A DNA stretch of 64,000 nucleotides. It comes from an uncultured Bacilli bacterium. Lineage in GTDB: Bacteria > Bacillota_I > Bacilli_A > RF39 > UBA660. This document shows positions 17,228 through 24,641 of the stretch, in pieces. Positions within the stretch are counted from its first letter, which is position 1; the number at the start of each line of letters is the position of its first letter. Under the pieces are notes generated by a model that was not told the DNA's origin, did no database searches, and saw only the letters and a list, made by a program, of their open reading frames with translations. Position numbers and translations under genes: made by a program. The stretch covers positions 1 through 64,000 of the forward strand of contig CAKORJ010000001.1 of assembly GCA_934101575.1 (NCBI GenBank). The letters are read 5' to 3'.

Positions 17228-18475
17228 ATGAAGAAGATAATTAGTAAATTAGAAAATAGAGAAAAGCTTTCTTATGATGAGCTTTCTAAACTTTTTATGG
17301 GGTATTTAAATGATAAGGTTTCTGATAAGGATATGACTTTGTGTTTAAAGTGTATATGTAGAAATGGTCTTACTGATGAAGAAATTTTTGATCTTACTGA
17401 TATTTTTATTAGAAGTGGAGATGTTTTTGTTAAGAATTTGTCTTTTATAGATAAACATTCTACTGGAGGGGTTGGAGATAAGACTACTTTAATAGTTCTT
17501 CCTATTCTTGCTAGTTTAGGAGTTAAGATTTCTAAGATGAGTGGTAGGGCTCTTGGTTATACTGGAGGTACTATTGATAAACTTGAGTCTGTGGGAGTTA
17601 AAACTGATCTTACTAAAAAGGAGTTTTATGATTTGATTGGAAAGACTAATATGGTTATCTCTTCTCAGACTGATAATTTATGTCCTTTGGATAAGAAAGT
17701 TTATGCTTTAAGAGATGTTACTGGTACGACTAAGTCTATAGCTTTAATTGCTGTTTCTATTATGAGTAAGAAGATTGCTAGTGGTGCAGGTAAGATTTTA
17801 ATTGATATTAAAGTTGGTAAAGGTGCTTTAGTTGAAGATAAAAAACAAGCTAAAGAGCTTGCTCGTATTATGATTGAAATTGGTAAGAAATATGATAGAA
17901 AAGTTATTTGTATGCTTACTAGAATGGATAATCCTCTTGGAGATAATATTGGTAATAGGCTTGAAGTTATGGAAGTGGTAGATGTTCTTAAAAATGGAAA
18001 GAGGAATAATCTTAGTACACTGTGTATTGAAATGGCTAGTTTAATGTATTTTATGAGTAAGAGTTTAGATATTAATACTTGTCGAAATAGGGTTATTGAT
18101 TCTATAAACAGTGGTAAGGCATATGAAGTATTTGAACATTTTGTTAAGCTTCAGGGTGGTAGTATACCTGTTTGTGATGAAGATAAGTTTTATGAAGTTA
18201 AGTCAGAAAAAAGTGGTTATATTAAAAGTATTAATAGTATGATTATTGGTTCTACTTCTATGAAACTTGGTGCCGGTAGAAAGAAAAAGACTGATAAGAT
18301 AGATTTTGATGCAGGAATAGTTCTTACTAAAAATGTTGGGGATTATGTTAGAAAAGGTGATGTTATAATGAGACTTTATGGTAAGAAGGGTTCTTATGAA
18401 AATGTACTTGATGCATATAAGTTTTCGTTTTTTAAGCCTTTTAGAAAGAGTATTATTATAGATGTTATGGAATAA
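17228..18475 (+). CDS. Pyrimidine-nucleoside (thymidine) phosphorylase
   Basis: The 415-residue enzyme splits pyrimidine nucleosides with phosphate in salvage. The helical N-terminal lobe (KLSYDELSKLFMGYL) is followed by the family signature DKHSTGGVGDKTTL (residues 77-90), SGRALGYTGGTIDKLES, SSQTDNLCPLDKKVYALRDVTGT and DIKVGKGALV. The C-terminal domain with GAGRKKKTDKIDFDAGI is complete though slightly short. Family members include Pdp and DeoA; sequence alone does not settle specificity. It starts at ATG 17228 with AGGTGATAGT and looks monocistronic. Confidence 0.92.
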   Translation: MKKIISKLENREKLSYDELSKLFMGYLNDKVSDKDMTLCLKCICRNGLTDEEIFDLTDIFIRSGDVFVKNLSFIDKHSTGGVGDKTTLIVLPILASLGVKISKMSGRALGYTGGTIDKLESVGVKTDLTKKEFYDLIGKTNMVISSQTDNLCPLDKKVYALRDVTGTTKSIALIAVSIMSKKIASGAGKILIDIKVGKGALVEDKKQAKELARIMIEIGKKYDRKVICMLTRMDNPLGDNIGNRLEVMEVVDVLKNGKRNNLSTLCIEMASLMYFMSKSLDINTCRNRVIDSINSGKAYEVFEHFVKLQGGSIPVCDEDKFYEVKSEKSGYIKSINSMIIGSTSMKLGAGRKKKTDKIDFDAGIVLTKNVGDYVRKGDVIMRLYGKKGSYENVLDAYKFSFFKPFRKSIIIDVME

Positions 18476-18708
18476 TTAGTTAAATAGTGATTGATGTGTA
18501 ATATTATAAAGAAAGCATTATTATATAAAAGCTCAAATCAAATAGTAGAAGAATATAAACTTAATTATATAAATATATAAAATGGTATTTTTATAACAAA
18601 AGTATGACATATGATTGATTTCTCTAAATTGCTCTTTCATAAACTGTATTAAATGTATTGAATATTGTAATTTAAATGTGTTACAATATATGAAAAGGAG
18701 TTGATAAT
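18476..18708 (+). promoter_or_regulatory. Intergenic region with promoter for the TM2 gene
   Basis: No gene is seen in this 233-base gap. Near its end TTGAAT (18658-18663), an 18-base spacer and TACAAT (18682-18687), with TG just upstream of the -10, form a good sigma-A promoter. AAAAGGAGTTGATAAT is the ribosome-binding site of the next gene. Confidence 0.6.
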
Positions 18709-19110
18709 ATGGGTAAATTTTGTACTAATTGTGGGTCTGAAATAAAGAAAGGTGCTGCATTTTGTAGTAAATGTGGTGCTAAGATAATAGAAGATAATAA
18801 AGATAAGGATGTTGTTGTTGGAGAAGTTGTTAATGATGGTAATAATAACAATAACAATAACAATACCATTAATAATGGTGTTGCTAAATCTAAGATTGCT
18901 GCTGGACTTTTAGGTATATTTTTAGGAAGTTTTGGTGTTCATAATTTTTATTTAGGATATACTGGTAAAGCAGTAGGACAACTTTTAATTACAGTATTGT
19001 CTTGTGGATTTTTATCATTTGTTTCTGCTATATGGGGACTTGTTGAAGGAATTTTGATTCTTACTGGTTCTATTAATGTGGATGCTGAGGGTAATTATTT
19101 AATTGATTAA
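18709..19110 (+). CDS. Zinc-ribbon TM2-domain membrane protein
   Basis: The 133-residue protein starts with a zinc ribbon (CTNCGSEIKKGAAFCSKCG, two CxxC pairs), has an Asn-rich linker (a run of eight Asn near residues 45-52) and then a TM2 domain: two hydrophobic segments around the GxFGVHNFYLGYTGKA motif. Its function is unknown in bacteria. The 3' end overlaps the DUF2752 gene by eight bases. Confidence 0.85.
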   Translation: MGKFCTNCGSEIKKGAAFCSKCGAKIIEDNKDKDVVVGEVVNDGNNNNNNNNTINNGVAKSKIAAGLLGIFLGSFGVHNFYLGYTGKAVGQLLITVLSCGFLSFVSAIWGLVEGILILTGSINVDAEGNYLID

Positions 19111-19468
19111 TAAAAGATTTGTTTTATTTATACTTTTAATACTACTTGTATTTGGAATACTGGTAGTATTTGTTTTTGATATAGATTGTGTTTTTAAAAG
19201 TGTATTTGGTATACCTTGTCCTGGATGTGGTTTAACTCGTGGATTTAGATCTTTATTTAGAGGGGACATAGTTTCTGCTTTCTCTTATAATATACTTACT
19301 ATTCCTATATTTTTATTTTTTGTTATTTTAATTATATTATTTGTTATTGATATACTTGAGAAAAGCGATTATGTTTCTAAATATTTATTATTTTTTGTTA
19401 AATATTATTATATTTTAATATTTTTTGTTTTGATTAGTTTTGGTGTTAATGTTATTAGGGGTATTTAA
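19103..19468 (+). CDS. DUF2752 membrane protein
   Basis: The 121-residue protein has an N-terminal membrane segment, the DUF2752 hallmark PCPGCGLTRGFRSLFRGD, and two more hydrophobic segments. The start is TTG 19103 behind GAGGG (19087-19091), overlapping the TM2 gene. TM2 and DUF2752 genes often neighbour each other; the joint function is not established. Confidence 0.85.
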   Translation: MINKRFVLFILLILLVFGILVVFVFDIDCVFKSVFGIPCPGCGLTRGFRSLFRGDIVSAFSYNILTIPIFLFFVILIILFVIDILEKSDYVSKYLLFFVKYYYILIFFVLISFGVNVIRGI

Positions 19469-19498
19469 AAACAAGTTATTTTTTTGTAACTTGTTTTA
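19469..19498. terminator. Bidirectional terminator between DUF2752 and mnmL-mnmM
   Basis: AAAACAAGTTA and TAACTTGTTTT flank a T-rich loop (about 19469-19498), with T-rich and A-rich flanks that serve both convergent genes. Confidence 0.65.
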
Positions 19499-20945
19499 TA
19501 TTTATTACATATGGTGCTTCTTTGTTTTCTGTGTTATGAAATTCTTCATATGTATAATTTGTTAATGTTTTTAGATATTTTTTTATTTCTTTACTTTCTT
19601 TTAGTCCTTCTTTATGACCTGGATATATTGTTATTACTATATGTCCTTTTTTATTTAACATATTTAGACTTTGTTTTATGGCTTTTATTGTTGTACTTGT
19701 TTTGGTTGTTATTTCTTTACTTTCTTTTGGTAAGAACCCTAGATTGAATACAATTAATGATATTTTTTGTTTGTATTCTTTTAGTTTTTGTTCTATGTTT
19801 TCGTGACCTGTTTGATATAATTTATAATTTTTATATTTAGTTTTTAATAAATTATTTGTATTTATTATTGCTTGTTTTTGAATATCAAATCCAAATAGAA
19901 ATCCTTTTGTTATTATATGTAATAAATAGTTTGAATCTTTTCCATTTCCTATGGTGGCATCTATTACTAAGTCATTTGGTTTTAGGTTTGTTTCCATTAA
20001 TGTTCTTGCTTTATTTAAAATGCTTAGGTTATATCCTTGATATGTGTTTCTTTGTTTTAATGTTTTGTCTATATCATTTAGAATAGTAAATTTTTTTGTT
20101 GTCCAGGTTGGTTCTATTAGTTCATTTTTATCTGGATCTCCGGTTAATCTATTTATTATTATTTCTTCATTTAGGTTTTCTATTTGATCACATACTATGT
20201 TTATATATTCTTCTTTTGTTAGAATATGAAAGTTTTCTTTGTTATATAGTTTTTCTAATTGTGTGTCTTTTAAGATATGTAACATGTGTATTTTTATTCC
20301 ATCTATGTGAAGTTTATTTAAATATTTTACTGTTTCTAACATCATTTCTTTTGTTTCGTATGGTAACCCATTTATTATGTGTACTACTACTTTGATTTTT
20401 GCTTTTTTTAGTTTTTTGTACATTGTTTCGAATTCTTCTAGAGTATGACCTCTATTTATTAATTTAGATGTTTTATCGTGTATTGTTTGGAGTCCTAGTT
20501 CTATTACTAAATCTGTTTTTTTGTTTAATTCTTTTAAGTATTCTAGACAATCTTCTGATATGGCATCTGGTCTTGTTGCTATGTTTATTCCTATTACATT
20601 TTTATATGTTAGGACTTCTTCAAATGCTTTTTTTAGATAATTTAACTCTCCATATGTATTTGTATTTGTGCCAAAGTAGGCTATGTATTTTGCATTTTTC
20701 CATTTTTTATGTAGTATTTGTTTTTGATTTTCAAATTGTTCTTTTAGTGATTGGTTTTTGTTTCCTCCGAATGATGATCCACCGGATTTACAGTATATGC
20801 ATCCGCCTGTTCCTTTGGTTCCATCTTTGTTTGGACATGATAAACCTAGATTTAAGTTTACTTTAAAGACTTTTGAGTTATATTTTATTTTATAATAATA
20901 ATCTAGTGTATGATATCTTTTATTGTTATATGAGTATTTAAACAT
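19476..20945 (-). CDS. Fused radical SAM (YtqA/MnmL-type) and methyltransferase (YtqB/MnmM-type) tRNA modification enzyme
   Basis: This 489-residue protein joins two enzymes that are separate neighbours in Bacillus subtilis. Residues 1-300 are a TIGR01212-type radical SAM domain with the 4Fe-4S ligands Cys37, Cys49 and Cys52 (CPNKDGTKGTGGCIYC) and YFGTNTNTYG. Residues from about 310 are a SAM methyltransferase with LVIDATIGNGKDSNYLL and LIVFNLGFLPKESKE. The YtqA and YtqB families were recently linked to mnm5U34 synthesis in tRNA (MnmL, MnmM). The start is ATG 20945 behind GGAAGTGATTAC; the frame runs to 20993, but that extension contains the promoter. Confidence 0.85.
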   Translation of the reverse strand: MFKYSYNNKRYHTLDYYYKIKYNSKVFKVNLNLGLSCPNKDGTKGTGGCIYCKSGGSSFGGNKNQSLKEQFENQKQILHKKWKNAKYIAYFGTNTNTYGELNYLKKAFEEVLTYKNVIGINIATRPDAISEDCLEYLKELNKKTDLVIELGLQTIHDKTSKLINRGHTLEEFETMYKKLKKAKIKVVVHIINGLPYETKEMMLETVKYLNKLHIDGIKIHMLHILKDTQLEKLYNKENFHILTKEEYINIVCDQIENLNEEIIINRLTGDPDKNELIEPTWTTKKFTILNDIDKTLKQRNTYQGYNLSILNKARTLMETNLKPNDLVIDATIGNGKDSNYLLHIITKGFLFGFDIQKQAIINTNNLLKTKYKNYKLYQTGHENIEQKLKEYKQKISLIVFNLGFLPKESKEITTKTSTTIKAIKQSLNMLNKKGHIVITIYPGHKEGLKESKEIKKYLKTLTNYTYEEFHNTENKEAPYVINIKQVTKK

Positions 20946-20964
20946 GTAATCACTTCCATTTGTT

Positions 20965-20993
20965 ATTATATAAAATTTTTTTATTAATCTCAA
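20965..20993 (-). promoter_or_regulatory. Promoter for the MnmL-MnmM fusion gene
   Basis: On the minus strand TTGAGA (20988-20993), a 17-base spacer and TATAAT (20965-20970). It excludes the longer reading frame as the real start. Confidence 0.7.
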
Positions 20994-21028
20994 TCTTTTG
21001 TGTTAATGTAAAGTGTTTTTATTTGTGC

Positions 21029-21057
21029 TTGTATTTTGATAATTGTTATTATATAAT
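21029..21057 (+). promoter_or_regulatory. Promoter for the exported-protein array
   Basis: TTGTAT (21029-21034), a 17-base spacer and TATAAT (21052-21057), 26 bases before the first array gene. Confidence 0.6.
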
Positions 21058-21082
21058 TTTGTTATAGGATAGGAGATGAGCT

Positions 21083-21874
21083 ATGAAGGTAAATAAGGAT
21101 AATACAGGGTTAATAGTTGTGGTTATTGTTTTAGGGGTTCTTTTAATTGGATGTATTTGTTATATTTGTTATGATGAATTTGTTAAGAAAGATTTAGAAA
21201 ATAAGGAACAGGTTATTGAAGAGGAAAAAGAGGATTTAATTAAGGGTAATACATTTAGTCTTGCTGATGTAAAGTGTGAGGGAGAACTTGATTGTGCTAA
21301 GGCTGTTAAACTTGCTCTTAATGATGCAAATCATGAAATCAGGTTAATTAAGAGACTTACTGATGATAAGAAAAAGTATACTATTGATGTTTATGTAGAT
21401 AATATACTTGTTGATACTTTGGATGGGGGAGATTATAGTGATTTTTGGCAACAAGGAGTTAAACCTGAGGACAATATAAAGAATTTAGATGGATATTTAT
21501 ATGTTATTGATTCAAAGTATTTGGGAGTTGTTTATAGATATGAGAGTTCTACTCCATATTGGTATATAAAGTTTTATAATGAGAATAAGCCTGCGGAACA
21601 AAAGCCTATTATGTTAATTTCTAAGGCTACTAGTTTATCTAGTAAATCAGTTAATGGCGGAAAGGAGCTTAGTTCTTTGGATGCGTTAGAATTTGATGGA
21701 CATAGTGTTAAATATTGGAATACTTATTGTTCTAAGAAACAAATAAAAAATGAAAGTTCTCCATCTATTGCACAATATAGTTTAACTTTTGATGGAAGTG
21801 AAGTTACTAAGACAGTTGGTACTGTTTTAAATGATGCGACTATTGGTGGTCAAGGTGGGCCTTGTACTGAATAA
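21083..21874 (+). CDS. Single-pass exported protein, array member 1
   Basis: The 263-residue protein has a short polar N-terminus, one membrane segment (residues 9-29, ending CYICYDEF) and a 220-residue extracytoplasmic domain of unknown fold with an acidic stretch after the membrane. The anchor resembles those of the next two proteins (GLIV-VV, YICYD). Cysteines near residues 63 and 69 (CEGELDC) and the terminal GGPCTE suggest an oxidised ectodomain (inference). AGGAGATGAGCT precedes the ATG. Function unknown. Confidence 0.7.
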   Translation: MKVNKDNTGLIVVVIVLGVLLIGCICYICYDEFVKKDLENKEQVIEEEKEDLIKGNTFSLADVKCEGELDCAKAVKLALNDANHEIRLIKRLTDDKKKYTIDVYVDNILVDTLDGGDYSDFWQQGVKPEDNIKNLDGYLYVIDSKYLGVVYRYESSTPYWYIKFYNENKPAEQKPIMLISKATSLSSKSVNGGKELSSLDALEFDGHSVKYWNTYCSKKQIKNESSPSIAQYSLTFDGSEVTKTVGTVLNDATIGGQGGPCTE

Positions 21875-22092
21875 AAATAATTGTGGAGGTATATATGGAA
21901 AAAAAGAAAAGTAATAAGGGTTTAATAGTTTTGGTTGTTATTCTTGCTATTTTATTAGTAGGAAGTATAGGGTACATTTGTTATGATAAGTTTATGGTTA
22001 AGAATTTACCTAGTGAGGATAAGAAACCTGTTTCAGATGTAGCTTCTAGTGATGATTTTTACTTGATAGATAATTTGGTTAAGAATCATTAT
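21852..22092 (+). repeat. Near-identical 240-bp block, copy A
   Basis: This block runs from the last codons of array member 1 through the ribosome-binding site and the first 66 or so codons of member 2. It is repeated 1,250 bases downstream at 23102-23342 with only a handful of substitutions by eye, while the remaining coding regions have diverged strongly. Confidence 0.9.
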
Positions 22093-23019
22093 CTTAAAGA
22101 AATAACTAGTTTAAATGGAATTTATAATGATAAAGTTTTGATTAAAATTGAAAATGGAAAAGTATATGTTGTAAAAAGTTTAGATAAAGATAGTGAGTAT
22201 AGTAATAAATATAAAGAGGTTTCAGGGATAGAAGGAACTCCTAAATATGTTTATTCTCAGTATCAATTTATAAGTGCAGTTTTTGTTGTTATAACTGAAG
22301 AGGGTGATGTATATTCTGCTACTTCTAGTATTTATGAAAAAACTACATCTAAACCAAAAAAGTTTATTAAATTAAATACGAAAAAGGTAAAATCAATTTA
22401 TAGTTTTTATACTTATCACCCATATGAAGCATTAACTATATATGCAGGATATGAGGATAATACATTTGCTAAGATAAGTCCTTTAAAGGATGCTAATGGT
22501 GCTGTAACAAGTTTAAAAATGAGTGATGTTTCTTTTAAAAAAGAATTTATGTATCCTGATGCAGTAATTGGAGGATGTGATTTAGGAAGTGATGCTCCTG
22601 GTGTTTCTAGAGGACTTTACATAACATCAGATAGAAAATTATTTAATAAACTAATAGTAGACGAAGAGGGTACAGCTAAGTACGAAGAAATAAAATATAA
22701 CAATGAATCTTTTAAAGTTAAAGAGGTTTTCTCGGTTACAATTTCTAATGATGACCTTGGAAGTCCGAAAACAATTTTATATTATGTAATTGATAATAAT
22801 AACAATATTTATGAAATAAAACAAAATAGTGATTTAAAAATAACATCTGTAAAATTACATAAGAATTTGAAAGTTAAATCTTATACTTTTGAAGAAAACT
22901 CAAATGAAAACACTGCTTGTCCTAAAAATTTAATTTCTATTACATATGAAAATAATTCAGTAGAAAAAATTGAAAAGGACATTCATATATCCACTTTATA
23001 TGATAGATATAATAAATAG
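21895..23019 (+). CDS. Single-pass exported protein, array member 2
   Basis: The 374-residue protein has an N-terminal anchor (GLIVLVVILAILLVGSIGYI, residues 9-28) and a large ectodomain with repeated strand pairs such as VITEEGDVYSATSS, KKFIKLNTKKVKSIY and GLYITSDRKLFNKL, suggesting a beta-propeller-like or RCC1-like fold (weak inference). It is homologous over its whole length to member 3 but closely so only in the first 65 residues. I chose ATG 21895 behind GTGGAGGTATAT; the frame also opens at GTG 21883. The 3' half uses more AAA/ATA codons than neighbouring genes. Confidence 0.72.
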   Translation: MEKKKSNKGLIVLVVILAILLVGSIGYICYDKFMVKNLPSEDKKPVSDVASSDDFYLIDNLVKNHYLKEITSLNGIYNDKVLIKIENGKVYVVKSLDKDSEYSNKYKEVSGIEGTPKYVYSQYQFISAVFVVITEEGDVYSATSSIYEKTTSKPKKFIKLNTKKVKSIYSFYTYHPYEALTIYAGYEDNTFAKISPLKDANGAVTSLKMSDVSFKKEFMYPDAVIGGCDLGSDAPGVSRGLYITSDRKLFNKLIVDEEGTAKYEEIKYNNESFKVKEVFSVTISNDDLGSPKTILYYVIDNNNNIYEIKQNSDLKITSVKLHKNLKVKSYTFEENSNENTACPKNLISITYENNSVEKIEKDIHISTLYDRYNK

Positions 23020-23101
23020 AAGATTAACTTGAATAATTGTTATAGCTTTTGTGATTGTATGTGTATGATTTATATTATATAGTTTTTTTACAGGCTATGA
23101 G

Positions 23102-23342
23102 AAGGTGGTCCTTGTACTGAATAAAAATAATTGTGGAGGTATATATGGAAAAAAAGAAAAATAATAAGGGTTTAATAGTTTTGGTTGTTATTCTTGCTAT
23201 TTTATTAGTAGGAAGTATAGGGTACATTTGTTATGATAAGTTTATGGTTAAGAATTTACCTGTTGAGGATAAGAAACCTGTTTCAGATGTAGATTCTAGT
23301 GATGATTTTTACTTGATAGATAATTTGGTTAAGAATCATTAT
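23102..23342 (+). repeat. Near-identical 240-bp block, copy B
   Basis: This copy of 21852-22092 includes a stranded duplicate of the last codons and stop of array member 1 (GGTCCTTGTACTGAATAA), lying here in the gap between members 2 and 3. That shows the block arose by duplication of a segment spanning the member 1/member 2 junction. Confidence 0.9.
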
Positions 23343-24167
23343 ATTAAGAAAATGAGTTCTACTGATAGTGGTTCGATAAAGATAAAAGATGGTAGTGTTT
23401 ATTATGATAGTACTGGTAATGGAAAGCTTGTTAAAGATACTACTATTAAGGAAGAGCCTGTTTCAGTTTATTCTGTAAGGAAAGGAGGACCTGCTGCACC
23501 TTTGTCTTTATATGTTTTAACTAAGGATAATAATCTTTATTATCGTATTCAAGATTCTTTTGATTATGGTGATGGTGAATCTATGCCAAGTAATGTTCAT
23601 GAATTTGTTAAGATTAATGCTAAGAAAATTGTTAATGTTTATACGGGTTATTTAGATAAGTTATCTGATAATTTTATTGGTGTTGATTTTGGAGATGGAA
23701 ACTTGTATATACACTCTGCTGGAGGATTTACTACTACTTATAAGGATTATATAGAATATCCGGATTCTCAAGTTAAATATGCGACAGGTGATGGTATTTT
23801 GTGGAGAATTAGTAAAGATAAGAAACTATATTCATATATTTCTACTGGAGAAGATTTAGGTGATGGTTATTATAAGGAAGTTACTTATAATAAGAAAGCA
23901 GTAGTTATTAAAAATACTTTTAGTGGATATGTAAAAGATGATATTGTTAATTTTGTTATTGATAGTGATAATAATTTACTAAGTTTACCATTTGATAATA
24001 AAGATAAGACTACTTTATCTTTGTATAATAATTCAAAAGTTAAAGATGTTAAATATGTGAAGGATAAAGATGAAAATTATAGTGTTTCTGTTACTTTAGA
24101 AGATGGAACTAGTATTTATGTTACTAGTGCTGAACTTTCTTCATTATATTTAAGGAATAATTCATAA
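23145..24167 (+). CDS. Single-pass exported protein, array member 3
   Basis: The 340-residue paralogue of member 2 has the same anchor and stalk for about 65 residues and then a diverged ectodomain with matching landmarks (VLTKDNNLYYRI, FVKINAKKIVNVYTGY, ISKDKKLYSYI). ATG 23145 follows GTGGAGGTATAT inside the duplicated block. A terminator follows. Function unknown; a variable surface or sensor role is possible. Confidence 0.72.
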   Translation: MEKKKNNKGLIVLVVILAILLVGSIGYICYDKFMVKNLPVEDKKPVSDVDSSDDFYLIDNLVKNHYIKKMSSTDSGSIKIKDGSVYYDSTGNGKLVKDTTIKEEPVSVYSVRKGGPAAPLSLYVLTKDNNLYYRIQDSFDYGDGESMPSNVHEFVKINAKKIVNVYTGYLDKLSDNFIGVDFGDGNLYIHSAGGFTTTYKDYIEYPDSQVKYATGDGILWRISKDKKLYSYISTGEDLGDGYYKEVTYNKKAVVIKNTFSGYVKDDIVNFVIDSDNNLLSLPFDNKDKTTLSLYNNSKVKDVKYVKDKDENYSVSVTLEDGTSIYVTSAELSSLYLRNNS

Positions 24168-24176
24168 AAATAAATT

Positions 24177-24206
24177 ACTGTTCGATTATTTCGAATGGTT
24201 TTTTTG
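24177..24206 (+). terminator. Terminator after the exported-protein array
   Basis: ACTGTTCGA (24177-24185) pairs with TCGAATGGT (24191-24199), allowing two wobble pairs, then a T run. Confidence 0.65.
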
Positions 24207-24275
24207 TTATGTTATTGTTTTTTTTGATTATATTTATTATAATATAAGGGAAATGTTTATTTAAGAGGTGGTAAT

Positions 24276-24641
24276 GTGAATTTTTATTTTTATTTATTGG
24301 AGTTTTTTGTAGCAGTTTTTTTAGTCCTCTTATTTTATAAATTTGTTGAAACTAAAAACATTGATAAATATACTAAGAATAATTTACCTACTGATCTTAA
24401 ACTTTTTATACAGACTCAGAAGGTTGATGTTAGGAAGATAAGTTATAAGAAGTTAATGAAGCTTGTTGCAATTATTAATGCTATTGATGTTGGAATTATT
24501 CTTCTTATTACTAATCTTGTTAATGGATTAGTTCTTAAGTTATTAATTGCTATTCCTGCTATTTTTATTATTTTGTATTTAAGTTATAGTTTGGCAGGAT
24601 ATATTTTGAAAAGGAAAGGACTTGTTAAAAATGAATCATAA
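24276..24641 (+). CDS. Small membrane protein upstream of leuS
   Basis: The 121-residue protein has an N-terminal membrane segment (residues 3-22), a polar middle (TDLKLFIQTQKVDVRKISYKKL) and two hydrophobic segments near the C-terminus (GIILLITNLVNGLVLKLL, IFIILYLSYSLAGYIL). No family is recognised. The start is GTG 24276 with AAGAGGTGG; the nearby ATG at 24274 runs straight into a stop. It overlaps leuS by 11 bases, so the two are probably co-expressed. Confidence 0.65.
   Translation: MNFYFYLLEFFVAVFLVLLFYKFVETKNIDKYTKNNLPTDLKLFIQTQKVDVRKISYKKLMKLVAIINAIDVGIILLITNLVNGLVLKLLIAIPAIFIILYLSYSLAGYILKRKGLVKNES

Noticed and set aside
18841..18864. AAT/AAC repeat as a phase-variable microsatellite in the TM2 gene
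   Set aside because: The Asn run uses mixed AAT and AAC codons in multiples of three, so slippage would change linker length but not the frame.
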